Assembly: GCA_947454355.1 (NCBI GenBank)
Contig: CANGKR010000008.1
Span: forward strand, 1 to 33,872
Direction: 5' to 3'
From: Comamonadaceae bacterium
Lineage (GTDB): Bacteria; Pseudomonadota; Gammaproteobacteria; Burkholderiales; Burkholderiaceae_C
DNA length: 33,872 nucleotides
A program made the translations under genes and the position numbers. Within the stretch, counting starts at the first letter, position 1. Each line of letters opens with the position of its first letter. Shown one piece after another: positions 8,490-16,696 of the stretch. The notes under the pieces are model-generated. The model was given only the letters and a program-made list of their open reading frames with translations. It ran no database searches and was not told the origin of the DNA.

Positions 8490-8954
8490 TCAAGCGTACC
8501 GGTCTGAGGGCTGGCGCGAATATACCGCGCAACGCAAGCCATGCCATTGCTCGGGTGCAAATCCCTTGTAAAGCCACACCCATTGTTGTAAGTGGCCGGA
8601 TACATCTGAGTCCGCACAGACCATGCGCAGCAGCAAGGCCTGTTGAAGATCCAGCACCACCACCACGCGGGCCAAGGGCTGTGGCGCAGCCTCCGGCAAA
8701 TCGGGCATCACATGCCAGCACTCACCGTCCCATTGCAACTGGGCACCAGGAAACGCGTCCCGCCTCTCGCGCAGACTGGTGATCAGCAGGATCAACAAAA
8801 CGGCAGCTGAAAAGCCGGCATGACTGGCGGCCAGAGAGGATTGCGCATACAAGACCGCATTCACTGCGGCCGCAACACACCAAATGGGCAGGCCGCACAA
8901 CCAGAACCATGAAAAACGCCCCAGCGGATACACAATCCCTGGGGCGCTATGCAT
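8490..8954 (-). CDS. Small inner-membrane protein, YgfX-like
   Basis: This is a 154-residue protein of unknown function. Two hydrophobic segments (about residues 15-36 and 43-58) are followed by a soluble part with the pattern LQWDGECWHV, then RVVVVLDLQQALLLRM, then WVWLYKGFAPEQWHGLRCAVYSR. That layout (two helices, then W-x-G-x-x-W and a closing W-x-x-LR) resembles the YgfX/CptA family, whose E. coli member has been described as a toxin affecting the cytoskeleton and is paired with SdhE. No SdhE partner is adjacent, so I assign only the fold. The ATG is nine bases after the fabF stop, with a GGA upstream, so it is probably co-transcribed with the fab operon. Its stop is 59 bp before mucD. 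Confidence 0.7.
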   Translation of the reverse strand: MHSAPGIVYPLGRFSWFWLCGLPIWCVAAAVNAVLYAQSSLAASHAGFSAAVLLILLITSLRERRDAFPGAQLQWDGECWHVMPDLPEAAPQPLARVVVVLDLQQALLLRMVCADSDVSGHLQQWVWLYKGFAPEQWHGLRCAVYSRQPSDRYA

Positions 8955-8963
8955 GCTGGGTCC

Positions 8964-10208
8964 TTAAACGCGTTTAAAAACCAAACTGCCGTTCGTACCA
9001 CCGAAACCAAAATTGTTTTTCAGTGCCACATCGATCTTCACATCTCGGGCGGTGTTGGCACAGTAATCCAGATCACATTCCGGATCTTGGTGATCGAGGT
9101 TGATCGTAGGCGGTACTTTTTGATGGTAAATGGACAACACGGTGAAGATGCTTTCGACCCCACCGGCGCCACCCAACAAATGACCCGTCATGGACTTGGT
9201 CGAGCTGACCACCAACTTGTGCGCATGATCACCCAGAGCCGCTTTGATGGCACTGGTTTCGTTCACATCACCCAAGGGGGTGGAGGTGCCATGGGCATTG
9301 AGGTATTGCACCTGATCGGCGTTCACACCCGCGTTGCGCATGGCAGAGATCATGGCGCGGCGAGGACCGTCCATGCTGGGCGCCGTCATGTGACCGGCAT
9401 CGGCACTCATACCGTAACCAGACAACTCGGCATAAATTTTGGCGCCACGGGCCTTGGCGTGCTCGTACTCTTCGAGCACCATCACGCCCGCTCCTTCGCC
9501 CAAGACAAAACCATCGCGGTCTTTGTCCCAGGGACGGGAAGCCGCTGTCGGGTCGTCGTTGCGGGTGGACAAGGCGCGCATGGCGGCAAAGCCACCCACA
9601 CCCAAAGGCGAAACGCAAGCTTCTGAACCGCCGGCAATCACCACATCGGCGTCACCGTATTCGATCATGCGACCCGCTTCACCGATGCAATGCAAACCGG
9701 TGGTGCAGGCGGTCACTACGGCCAAATTGGGGCCCTTGAAGCCACATTTCATAGACACATGCCCAGCGATCATGTTGATGATCGAAGCGGGCACAAAAAA
9801 TGGAGAGATCCTGCGGGGGCCGCGGCTGGTGTATTCCGCGTGCATGCCCTCAATCATGGGCAAGCCTCCGATCCCGGAGCCGATCACGCAACCAATGCGG
9901 GTCGCCAGCTCGTCGTCGAGCGCTTCGCCCGTCGGCAGTCCAGCATCTTCCACGGCCTGCATGGCAGCGGCCACACCGTAATGGATGAATTGGTCCATCG
10001 TGCGTGCATCTTTGGCATTGATGTACGCATCCAGATTGAAGCCTTTGACCTCGCCAGCAATTTTGCAGGCGAAGGCCGAAGCATCGAACTTTGTGATCAG
10101 GCCGACACCGGACTGACCTGCCAACAGGTTGGACCACGACTCAGCGACCGTGTTGCCCACGGGGCTGATGCATCCCAAACCCGTGACGACAACGCGGCGA
10201 CGGGTCAT
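8964..10208 (-). CDS. fabF: 3-oxoacyl-[ACP] synthase II (FabF)
   Basis: FabF condenses acyl-ACP with malonyl-ACP to elongate fatty acids and, as KAS II, makes the long unsaturated chains. The 414-residue protein matches the usual length. The active-site Cys is C168 in [15 protein letters not shown]; the partners are H306 ([11 protein letters not shown]), K338 (STKSMTGH) and H343. The C-terminal [13 protein letters not shown] loop is intact. It begins six bases after acpP, the near-universal acpP-fabF pair, and ends nine bases before the YgfX-like gene. It is the last biosynthetic gene of the fab operon. No truncation or frameshift is seen. Confidence 0.96.
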   Translation of the reverse strand: MTRRRVVVTGLGCISPVGNTVAESWSNLLAGQSGVGLITKFDASAFACKIAGEVKGFNLDAYINAKDARTMDQFIHYGVAAAMQAVEDAGLPTGEALDDELATRIGCVIGSGIGGLPMIEGMHAEYTSRGPRRISPFFVPASIINMIAGHVSMKCGFKGPNLAVVTACTTGLHCIGEAGRMIEYGDADVVIAGGSEACVSPLGVGGFAAMRALSTRNDDPTAASRPWDKDRDGFVLGEGAGVMVLEEYEHAKARGAKIYAELSGYGMSADAGHMTAPSMDGPRRAMISAMRNAGVNADQVQYLNAHGTSTPLGDVNETSAIKAALGDHAHKLVVSSTKSMTGHLLGGAGGVESIFTVLSIYHQKVPPTINLDHQDPECDLDYCANTARDVKIDVALKNNFGFGGTNGSLVFKRV

Positions 10209-10214
10209 TGCTGA

Positions 10215-10526
<312 letters not shown>

Positions 10527-10544
10527 TCACGATAAAAACAGGTT

Positions 10545-11294
10545 TCAGGCCATGAACATGCCGCCATTGACATGCAGTTCTTGACCGGTGACATAAGACG
10601 CCGTGGGGCTGGCCAGATAACTGACCGCATGGGCGATGTCTGAAGGTTTGCCCAAATGCCCCAAGGGAATCTGATCCAACAAGGCTTTTTGTTGGGCCTC
10701 GGGTAAGGCGGCCGTCATGTCGGTTTCGATGAAACCTGGGGCCACGCAATTGACTGTGATGTTGCGGCTGCCCAATTCACGGGCCAGGGCGCGGGTCATA
10801 CCGGCCACTCCAGCTTTGGCCGCCGCGTAATTGGCCTGTCCAGGGTTACCTGAGGCGCCCACCACACTGGTGATGTTGATGATGCGGCCATAACGCTGTT
10901 TCATCATGGGACGCATGACGGCTCGGCTCATGCGAAAGACTGCTTTCAAATTGGTATCCAAGACGGCATCCCAGTCATCGTCCTTCATGCGCATAGCCAA
11001 GGTGTCGCGGGTGATGCCGGCGTTGTTCACCAGCACCTGCAAGCCGCCATGTTCTTTGACCATGCCATCGATCAAGGCTTCTGCGGCGGCACTGTCATTC
11101 ACATCCAGCATGGCCCCTTTACAGCCGGCATAGGCCGACAAGGCGGCAGTGATGCGCCCTGCACCATCTTCGGTGGTGGCCGTGCCCACAACTTTGTAGC
11201 CCAACTGCGCCAAATGCAATGCAATAGCGGCACCGATACCGCGCGAAGCGCCCGTGACCAAGGCCACTTGACCTGTCATTGTCATTTCAGTCAT
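10545..11294 (-). CDS. fabG: 3-oxoacyl-[ACP] reductase FabG
   Basis: FabG performs the NADPH-dependent reduction of 3-oxoacyl-ACP, the first reduction of each elongation cycle. The 249-residue short-chain dehydrogenase has the cofactor motif TGASRGIG (14-21), NNAG (90-93) and the catalytic S143, Y156 and K160 (YAAAK). The C-terminal ASPTASYVTGQELHVNGGMFMA is the typical family end. I use the ATG at 11294 because it overlaps the fabD stop as ATGA; in-frame ATGs at 11285 and 11279 are alternatives that would remove three or five residues. fabD-fabG-acpP-fabF is the usual proteobacterial order. Confidence 0.96.
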   Translation of the reverse strand: MTEMTMTGQVALVTGASRGIGAAIALHLAQLGYKVVGTATTEDGAGRITAALSAYAGCKGAMLDVNDSAAAEALIDGMVKEHGGLQVLVNNAGITRDTLAMRMKDDDWDAVLDTNLKAVFRMSRAVMRPMMKQRYGRIINITSVVGASGNPGQANYAAAKAGVAGMTRALARELGSRNITVNCVAPGFIETDMTAALPEAQQKALLDQIPLGHLGKPSDIAHAVSYLASPTASYVTGQELHVNGGMFMA

Positions 11295-12250
11295 AGCTGC
11301 CCTTTCACTTCACTCAAGGATGCCGGATCGAACAAGGCCAAACCGGTCATCTCGGCATCAATTCGCTTGACCATTCCGGCCAACACTTTGCCCGGGCCAC
11401 ATTCCACCACGGTCGAAATACCGCGTGCCTTGATGGCTTGAACACATTCCACCCAACGCACCGGACCAAAAGCCTGACGAAACAAAGCATCCCGAATGCG
11501 GGCCGCATCGGTTTCAACCGACACATCGATGTTGTTGATGAGCGCAATCTGCGGCGCAGCGAACACCGTGTTGGCCAATTGGGCTGCGAGTTTGTCCGCT
11601 GCAGGCTTCATCAAACTCGAATGGAAAGGCGCAGAGACCGGCAAAGGCAAGGCCCGTTTGGCACCATTGGCTTTGAGCACTTCACAGGCTTTCTCAACGG
11701 CGGCTTTGCTGCCGGCAATCACGGTTTGGGCGGCATCGTTGAAATTCACGGCTTCAACCACCTCGCCGCTTTCCGAAGGAAACAGGGCTTGGGCTTGGGC
11801 GCAGCCTTCGATGACTTGGCTCGAAGCCATGCCCAAAATCGCGGCCATGGCACCCACGCCCACCGGCACCGCTTCTTGCATGGCGGCGGCCCTGAAGCGC
11901 ACCAAAGGTGCGGCCTGCGCCAAAGTCAAGACGCCGGAGGCGACCAAGGCCGAATATTCACCCAAGGAATGCCCTGCTACCACAGCGGGCGGCTGACCGC
12001 CTTCCGCCAGCCAAGCACGGTAAGCCGCCACAGCCGCCACCAGCATCACGGGTTGGGTGTTGGTGGTTAAGGTCAAGGCTTCTTTGGGGCCCTGACGGAT
12101 CAAAGCGCCAATGTCTTCGTTCAAGGCATCAGAAGCTTCTTTCAAAGTGGCTGTCACGGCCGGGTGGTCACCCCAAGCGTCCAACATGCCGACCGATTGT
12201 GAGCCTTGGCCCGGGAAAACAAATGCAAATGTTGTCATGGTGTTGTTCAT
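11291..12250 (-). CDS. fabD: Malonyl-CoA:ACP transacylase FabD
   Basis: FabD moves malonyl from CoA to ACP, supplying the two-carbon donor for chain extension. The 319-residue protein has FPGQGSQ near residues 12-18, the nucleophile S95 in GHSLGEYS, R120 in RFRAAAMQ and the catalytic H210 in SAPFHSSLM. The ATG at 12250 has only a weak GGA upstream. The in-frame ATG at 12238 would give MTTFAFVFPGQGSQ, the more usual N-terminus, but it has no Shine-Dalgarno sequence, so the start is uncertain by four codons. fabH lies 62 bp upstream, and fabG overlaps the stop. Confidence 0.95.
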   Translation of the reverse strand: MNNTMTTFAFVFPGQGSQSVGMLDAWGDHPAVTATLKEASDALNEDIGALIRQGPKEALTLTTNTQPVMLVAAVAAYRAWLAEGGQPPAVVAGHSLGEYSALVASGVLTLAQAAPLVRFRAAAMQEAVPVGVGAMAAILGMASSQVIEGCAQAQALFPSESGEVVEAVNFNDAAQTVIAGSKAAVEKACEVLKANGAKRALPLPVSAPFHSSLMKPAADKLAAQLANTVFAAPQIALINNIDVSVETDAARIRDALFRQAFGPVRWVECVQAIKARGISTVVECGPGKVLAGMVKRIDAEMTGLALFDPASLSEVKGQL

Positions 12251-12312
12251 GAATCCAAATTGTTCGGTGTGAGCCGCTTTCTTAGCCGTCTACCCGCCTG
12301 ACAGGCCGGCGC

Positions 12313-13290
12313 TCAGAGTTTGAGCAGGACCGAGCCCCAAGTGAACCCCCCGCCCACCCCTTCCAGCATGAGCGTTTGGCCCTTTTGAATCTGACCCTGA
12401 CGGACAGCGTGGTCCAGCGCCAGCGGAATCGATGCGGCCGAGGTGTTGCCATGCTGATCGACGGTGACGATCACCTTGTCCATCGACATCTTGAGCTTGC
12501 GTGCTGTGCTCTGGATGATGCGGATATTGGCCTGGTGGGGAATCAACCAATCGATGTCCGCGTCAACCAGTCCCGCCTTGAGCAAACTGGCGCGCGCGGT
12601 TTCTTCCAGGACGCCAACGGCCAACTTGAAGACCGCTTGACCGTCCATTTTGAGCACAGGATCACCCAAAATCGCACCCCCAGACACATGGCCCGGCACG
12701 CACAACAGGTCTGTGTGTTTGCCATCGGCATGGATATCGGTCGCCAATATGCCTGGCACGTCGGAGGCTTCCAAAACCACGGCACCAGCGCCGTCGCCGA
12801 ACAAGACACAGGTGGTGCGGTCCTTGAAATCGAGCAGGCGGCTGAACACTTCAGCGCCCACCACCAAGGCTTTACTGGCCGAGCCGCTTTGGATCATGGC
12901 ATCGGCCACGGTCAACGCATAGATAAATCCGCTACACACTGCCTGCACATCAAAGGCTGGGCAGCCTGCGATACCCAATTTGTGCTGCAACATGGTCGCT
13001 GTCGAGGGGAACACCATGTCAGGTGTGGAGGTCGCCACGATGATCAAATCGATGTCTTGCGCCTGCAGGCCTGCAGCCTCGATGGCCAAGCGGGCCGCAT
13101 GTGCGCCCAAATCACTGCTGCCCACGCCGTCGTCCACGAAATGCCGGGCCTGGATACCTGTGCGCTCCACAATCCACTCGTTGGAGCTTTCAACACCTTG
13201 GCTCGCCAACTGGGCCACCAGATCGGCATTGGTCAGTCGACGGGGGGGCAAATAACTGCCAGTACCTGTGATACGGGAATAACGTCTCAT
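12313..13290 (-). CDS. fabH: 3-oxoacyl-[ACP] synthase III (FabH)
   Basis: FabH starts fatty-acid synthesis by condensing acetyl-CoA with malonyl-ACP. The 325-residue protein has the full Cys-His-Asn triad: C119 in [12 protein letters not shown]252 in IPHQANIRI and N282 in [10 protein letters not shown]. The N-terminal [15 protein letters not shown] and the WIVERTGI segment are typical. The ATG overlaps the plsX stop as ATGA, so plsX and fabH are translationally coupled. The 62 bp before fabD contain no clear promoter or terminator. Confidence 0.96.
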   Translation of the reverse strand: MRRYSRITGTGSYLPPRRLTNADLVAQLASQGVESSNEWIVERTGIQARHFVDDGVGSSDLGAHAARLAIEAAGLQAQDIDLIIVATSTPDMVFPSTATMLQHKLGIAGCPAFDVQAVCSGFIYALTVADAMIQSGSASKALVVGAEVFSRLLDFKDRTTCVLFGDGAGAVVLEASDVPGILATDIHADGKHTDLLCVPGHVSGGAILGDPVLKMDGQAVFKLAVGVLEETARASLLKAGLVDADIDWLIPHQANIRIIQSTARKLKMSMDKVIVTVDQHGNTSAASIPLALDHAVRQGQIQKGQTLMLEGVGGGFTWGSVLLKL

Positions 13291-14345
13291 TCGTGTGGGA
13301 CCGGCGTGCTGACCCGTTCTGCCTGCATTCCAGCCAACAAAGGGGCTGCATGGGCAATCCGGGCCTGTACCCGGTCAAGCAATTGGTGACGGGATGCATC
13401 ATACGCGCGGTTCAAAGCGGTTTCGAAGGCCAACTCATCGGCCGAACCGTGACTTTTAAAGACCAAGCCCCGCAGACCCAACAGAGCCGCACCGTTGTAG
13501 CGACGGTGGTCAACGCGCGATTTAAATGCAGATAAGACTGGATAAGCCAGAAAAGCCAGCAGTTTGGTGAAAATACTGCGCGTAAATTCAGCCGTCAGGA
13601 AGCCACTGATCATGGTCGCCAGCCCTTCGCTGGCTTTGAGGGCGACATTACCGACAAAGCCATCGCAAATCACGATGTCCACGGTGCCCTTGAAAATGTC
13701 ATTACCTTCAACATTACCGTAAAAGTTCAAATCACCGGCTTGGCTGGCAGATCGAAGCAGTTCGCCTGTTTTTTTGATGACTTCGTTGCCTTTGATGACC
13801 TCTTCGCCGACGTTGAGCAAACCCACCGAAGGGGTCTCATTGCCTTGCAACACCGACACCAAGGCCGAACCCATCACTGCAAACTGAAGTAAATGCTCGG
13901 GGGAGCAGTCCACATTGGCACCCAAATCCAGCATGGTGGTGCCGCCGCCTTTGAAATTGGGCATTTGCCCTGCGATCGCGGGCCGATCGATTCCATCCAT
14001 GGTTTTAAGCACATAACGTGCGATGGCCATCAAAGCGCCCGTGTTACCGGCAGAAACCGCCGCTTGGGCTGAGCCTTGCTTGACTTGCTCGATGGCAATG
14101 CGCATTGACGAGTCTTTTTTGCGGCGTAGAGCGATCTCGATCGGATCGTCCATCCCCACCACTTCACTGGCCGCCACGATCTGGCCGCGCGTATCGGTCC
14201 AACTGGTCAATGCTTCAGGTTGCCCAACCAATAGCAGGCGGGCCTGAGGGTGTTGCGCCAAAAATCGGCGGCAAGCAGCCAAGGTCACGCGCGGGCCATG
14301 GTCGCCGCCCATGCAATCGACAGCCAGGGTGATCACGGATGTCAT
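13287..14345 (-). CDS. plsX: Phosphate acyltransferase PlsX
   Basis: PlsX converts acyl-ACP to acyl-phosphate, which PlsY uses to acylate glycerol 3-phosphate, so it links the fab enzymes to phospholipid synthesis at the membrane surface. The 352-residue protein has the N-terminal [11 protein letters not shown] motif and the [10 protein letters not shown] segment, and the region [15 protein letters not shown] that marks the family. The ATG at 14345 has no Shine-Dalgarno sequence; the bases upstream are the T-tract of the preceding terminator. Its expression therefore depends on read-through of that hairpin or on a promoter I cannot see. The order rpmF-plsX-fabH is conserved from E. coli onward. 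Confidence 0.95.
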   Translation of the reverse strand: MTSVITLAVDCMGGDHGPRVTLAACRRFLAQHPQARLLLVGQPEALTSWTDTRGQIVAASEVVGMDDPIEIALRRKKDSSMRIAIEQVKQGSAQAAVSAGNTGALMAIARYVLKTMDGIDRPAIAGQMPNFKGGGTTMLDLGANVDCSPEHLLQFAVMGSALVSVLQGNETPSVGLLNVGEEVIKGNEVIKKTGELLRSASQAGDLNFYGNVEGNDIFKGTVDIVICDGFVGNVALKASEGLATMISGFLTAEFTRSIFTKLLAFLAYPVLSAFKSRVDHRRYNGAALLGLRGLVFKSHGSADELAFETALNRAYDASRHQLLDRVQARIAHAAPLLAGMQAERVSTPVPHE

Positions 14346-14360
14346 AAATTGGATTGATCA

Positions 14361-14404
14361 AAAACAAAGGCCCGAGGCTACGGGGGAAGTAGCATCGGGC
14401 CTTT
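14361..14404 (-). terminator. Stem-loop terminator or attenuator between rpmF and plsX
   Basis: A perfect 10-bp stem (aaaggcccga, 14366-14375, with tcgggccttt, 14395-14404) continues, after one mismatch, with four more pairs around a nine-base loop. On the minus strand it ends in CTTTGTTTTT, a good T-tract. It lies 14 bases after the rpmF stop and ends 16 bases before the plsX ATG, so it would cap rpmF mRNA and reduce transcription into plsX-fabH. Confidence 0.8.
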
Positions 14405-14418
14405 GAAGCCGGTTGAAA

Positions 14419-14601
14419 TCAGGCTTCAGATTTGTTTTTCAGCACCTGACGGCCACGGTAAAAACCGTTGGGGCTGATGTGATGACGCAGGTGAGTTTCA
14501 CCGGTGGTGGGTTCCACAGCGATACCGGGCACGTTCAATGCGTTGTGCGAACGATGCATGCCGCGCTTGGACGGGGACTTTTTGTTTTGCTGAACAGCCA
14601 T
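14419..14601 (-). CDS. rpmF: 50S ribosomal protein L32
   Basis: L32 is a small basic protein of the large ribosomal subunit. The 60-residue product begins [20 protein letters not shown] and contains [17 protein letters not shown], as in E. coli L32. It is the form without zinc-ribbon cysteines. The ATG has a strong AAGGAG ribosome-binding site. A 116-bp gap separates it from yceD and contains a TATACT -10 box, and a strong stem-loop follows the stop. The gene can therefore be read both from the yceD promoter and as a short transcript of its own. The yceD-rpmF pair is conserved across bacteria. Confidence 0.97.
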   Translation of the reverse strand: MAVQQNKKSPSKRGMHRSHNALNVPGIAVEPTTGETHLRHHISPNGFYRGRQVLKNKSEA

Positions 14602-14697
14602 GGTGGCTCCTTGAATGCGTTGGATGCCGCGCGTTCGAAGAAGGACGCAGCTTCAGGGTTAGAACAGACCGCCCGGACACTCCGAGCGAAGCCATGC

Positions 14698-14703
14698 AGT
14701 ATA
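14698..14703 (-). promoter_or_regulatory. Probable rpmF -10 box
   Basis: The minus strand reads TATACT, one mismatch from the -10 consensus, preceded by GGGT. The -35 region is weak (TCGCGT at 17 bp). Transcription would start near 14691 and leave a leader of about 90 nt before the L32 ATG. Together with the terminator at 14361-14404 it would define an rpmF mRNA of roughly 330 nt. Confidence 0.42.
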
Positions 14704-14717
14704 ACCCAAAAGCGCGC

Positions 14718-15278
14718 TCAACGCGAGGGGGGGATCTTCAGACCGGCCAAAGCGGCAAAGGGATTTGGGCGCTCGGTCTCGGCTGCTTCAAACTGCGGAT
14801 CGGACACGGTCATGGTCAGCGGCACTGGGCAAACCTCATGAAAAGGCACCAAAGGCACGGCCAATATGACCTCATCCTCGATCAGGGCCAAGGCGTCAAA
14901 CTCTCGGCTGAGCACCAACAAGTCTTCTTCCAACTCGTCGTCCAAGGCCATGGCGGTGTCCTCATCGGCCACAAAACGGAATGGCCGATCCACTTCGATG
15001 GGCGTCAACACAGGACCCAAGCAGCGCTGACACAGCATGGGCAAAGTTGCCTGGATGTGCAGATGCAGCCAGACTTGATCAGGTGCGCCAGACTCCGGCA
15101 CCCACTCGCCCCGCAAAGTCCAGCTCACAGGAGGGGCTTGCAATTCAGATTGCGCTTCTTCGGCCAAGCGAGGCCAATCCGACAAAGGGGACTGTCCTGA
15201 AAGGCTCGCTAGGGCCTGGGCAAAGGCTCTCACATCGAGCTTTTCAGGCCGCCACTTGGCATTGTTTTGGAATTCCAT
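14718..15278 (-). CDS. yceD: YceD/DUF177 family protein (23S rRNA accumulation)
   Basis: YceD is conserved next to rpmF and is reported to be needed for normal 23S rRNA accumulation; its biochemical role is not settled. The 186-residue protein has the LCQRCLGPV motif (C83, C86), an acidic stretch near residues 104-120, and EDEVILAVPLVPFHEVC, the diagnostic end segment of the family. The ATG at 15278 has no strong ribosome-binding site. Only 25 bp separate it from the divergent yceF ATG, so its promoter must lie within the 5' part of yceF. It is the first gene of the rpmF-fab cluster. Confidence 0.92.
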   Translation of the reverse strand: MEFQNNAKWRPEKLDVRAFAQALASLSGQSPLSDWPRLAEEAQSELQAPPVSWTLRGEWVPESGAPDQVWLHLHIQATLPMLCQRCLGPVLTPIEVDRPFRFVADEDTAMALDDELEEDLLVLSREFDALALIEDEVILAVPLVPFHEVCPVPLTMTVSDPQFEAAETERPNPFAALAGLKIPPSR

Positions 15279-15303
15279 GCCGTCAGTGTAAGAGAATCGG
15301 CAG

Positions 15304-15912
15304 ATGTCTTCTGTGATTGCCCCTAACGCCCCCCTGCGCCAATTGATCTTGGCATCGACCTCGCTTTACCGCCGAGAATTGTTGGGACGCTTGCGCATCC
15401 CCTTCGAAGTGGCGGCCCCGCAAGTGGATGAAACGCCACTTCCCGGCGAGGCTCCGCGCTCACTGGCACTGCGCCTGGCCTTGGCTAAAGCCCAAGCTGT
15501 GGCCGTCCAATTCCCGCAAGCAGTGGTGATCGGCTCGGACCAAGTGGCCGATTTGGATGGCCAGCCTTTGGGCAAGCCCGGCCAACACGATCGGGCTGTG
15601 GCACAACTGCAAAGCATGCGCGGCCGGGTGGTGATTTTCCAAACTGCGGTTTCGGTGGTGTGTCAGGCCAGTGGCTTTGCGGACACGCAATTAGCCTCGG
15701 TGAAAGTCCAATTTCGCGAATTGAGCGATGCCGAAATTGAAGCCTATTTGCAGGCCGAAGAACCCTATGACTGCGCCGGCAGCGCCAAAAGCGAAGGCCT
15801 GGGCATTGCCTTGCTGGACCAGATTGACAACGACGACCCCACCGCCCTGGTGGGTTTGCCCTTGATCCGAACCTGCCAAATGATCCGCGCTGCGGGGGTG
15901 CGAATTTTATGA
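15304..15912 (+). CDS. yceF: Maf-family nucleotide pyrophosphatase, YceF type
   Basis: Maf proteins hydrolyse non-canonical nucleoside triphosphates; the YceF subgroup prefers 7-methyl-GTP. The 202-residue protein has the N-terminal ILASTSLYRRELL motif, VDETPLPGE near residues 41-49, the catalytic-region Asp D79 in IGSDQVADLDG, and CAGSAKSEGLGI. The line LVGLPLIRTCQMIR near the C-terminus matches YceF rather than the dTTP-type YhdE. The gene diverges from yceD with 25 bp between start codons. Its stop overlaps the next gene's start as ATGA, so the two are probably translationally coupled. Confidence 0.92.
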   Translation: MSSVIAPNAPLRQLILASTSLYRRELLGRLRIPFEVAAPQVDETPLPGEAPRSLALRLALAKAQAVAVQFPQAVVIGSDQVADLDGQPLGKPGQHDRAVAQLQSMRGRVVIFQTAVSVVCQASGFADTQLASVKVQFRELSDAEIEAYLQAEEPYDCAGSAKSEGLGIALLDQIDNDDPTALVGLPLIRTCQMIRAAGVRIL

Positions 15913-16688
15913 GCGCGCCCAACTCCAAGCCATCGCGCGGGCGTTTGTTCCTGGTGCCGGCCCCATTGGATTTTGGTTGCGACAGTGTGGCCCCCTTGCC
16001 AGAGGTCATGCCCCTGGGCACCTTGCGCATCGCAGCCCGTTTGAGCCATTGGATCTGTGAAAACGCCAAATCTACCCGCGCTTACTTGAAGCGGATCGAC
16101 GCCGAAATTCCCTTGCTCACTCCGATTCAAAGCCAAAACATCACCGAGCTGCCGCGCCAGGTACATAAAAAAGGCGATCACCAAGGTCAATTCGACGCCC
16201 AACCCCTGTTGGCTTGCGCGATGGCTGGTGAAGATGTGGGGTTGGTGAGCGAAGCGGGCATGCCCGCCGTGGCGGACCCGGGCAGTTCGGTCGTTCGTGC
16301 CGCTCACAGCTTGGGCTTGACCGTGGTCCCCCTGACCGGCCCGGTCTCGTTGCTGCTGGCCCTTGCGGCCAGTGGCCTCAATGGTCAAAACTTCGCCTTT
16401 GTAGGCTACCTCCCGCAAGATGCAGCCGAGCGCAGCAAACGCATTCGGGAATTGGAAAGTCTGGCCGCTCGCAGCGGACAAACCCAACTCTTCATTGAAA
16501 CGCCCTACCGAAATGCGGCGTTGTTACAAGCGCTGCTACAGACCCTGCAGCCCCAGACACGCCTGGCCATCAGCAGCGGCTTGACGCTGGAAACAGCGCA
16601 ATCACGTAGCGCTGCGGTCAGTCAATGGAAGAAGCAAGCGAGTGGACCTGACAACAGCACACCTGCTGTATTCGCCATCGGCCCTTGA
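15909..16688 (+). CDS. SAM-dependent methyltransferase, RsmI-like (tetrapyrrole-methylase fold)
   Basis: This 259-residue protein belongs to the tetrapyrrole-methylase superfamily that includes RsmI, the 16S rRNA C1402 ribose methyltransferase. The segment GLVSEAGMPAVADPGSSVVRAAHSLG, followed by VVPLTGPVSLLLALAASG and NFAFVGYLPQ, is nearly RsmI-like. The N-terminus is not: instead of a TPIGNLGD-type loop it has VPAPLDFGCDSVAPLP, and it adds ENAKSTRAYLKRI. I therefore read it as a paralogue with another, unknown substrate, not as rsmI itself. It is coupled to yceF by an ATGA overlap and ends eight bases from the convergent sppA stop. Confidence 0.8.
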   Translation: MSAPNSKPSRGRLFLVPAPLDFGCDSVAPLPEVMPLGTLRIAARLSHWICENAKSTRAYLKRIDAEIPLLTPIQSQNITELPRQVHKKGDHQGQFDAQPLLACAMAGEDVGLVSEAGMPAVADPGSSVVRAAHSLGLTVVPLTGPVSLLLALAASGLNGQNFAFVGYLPQDAAERSKRIRELESLAARSGQTQLFIETPYRNAALLQALLQTLQPQTRLAISSGLTLETAQSRSAAVSQWKKQASGPDNSTPAVFAIGP

Positions 16689-16696
16689 GGCCTTAT

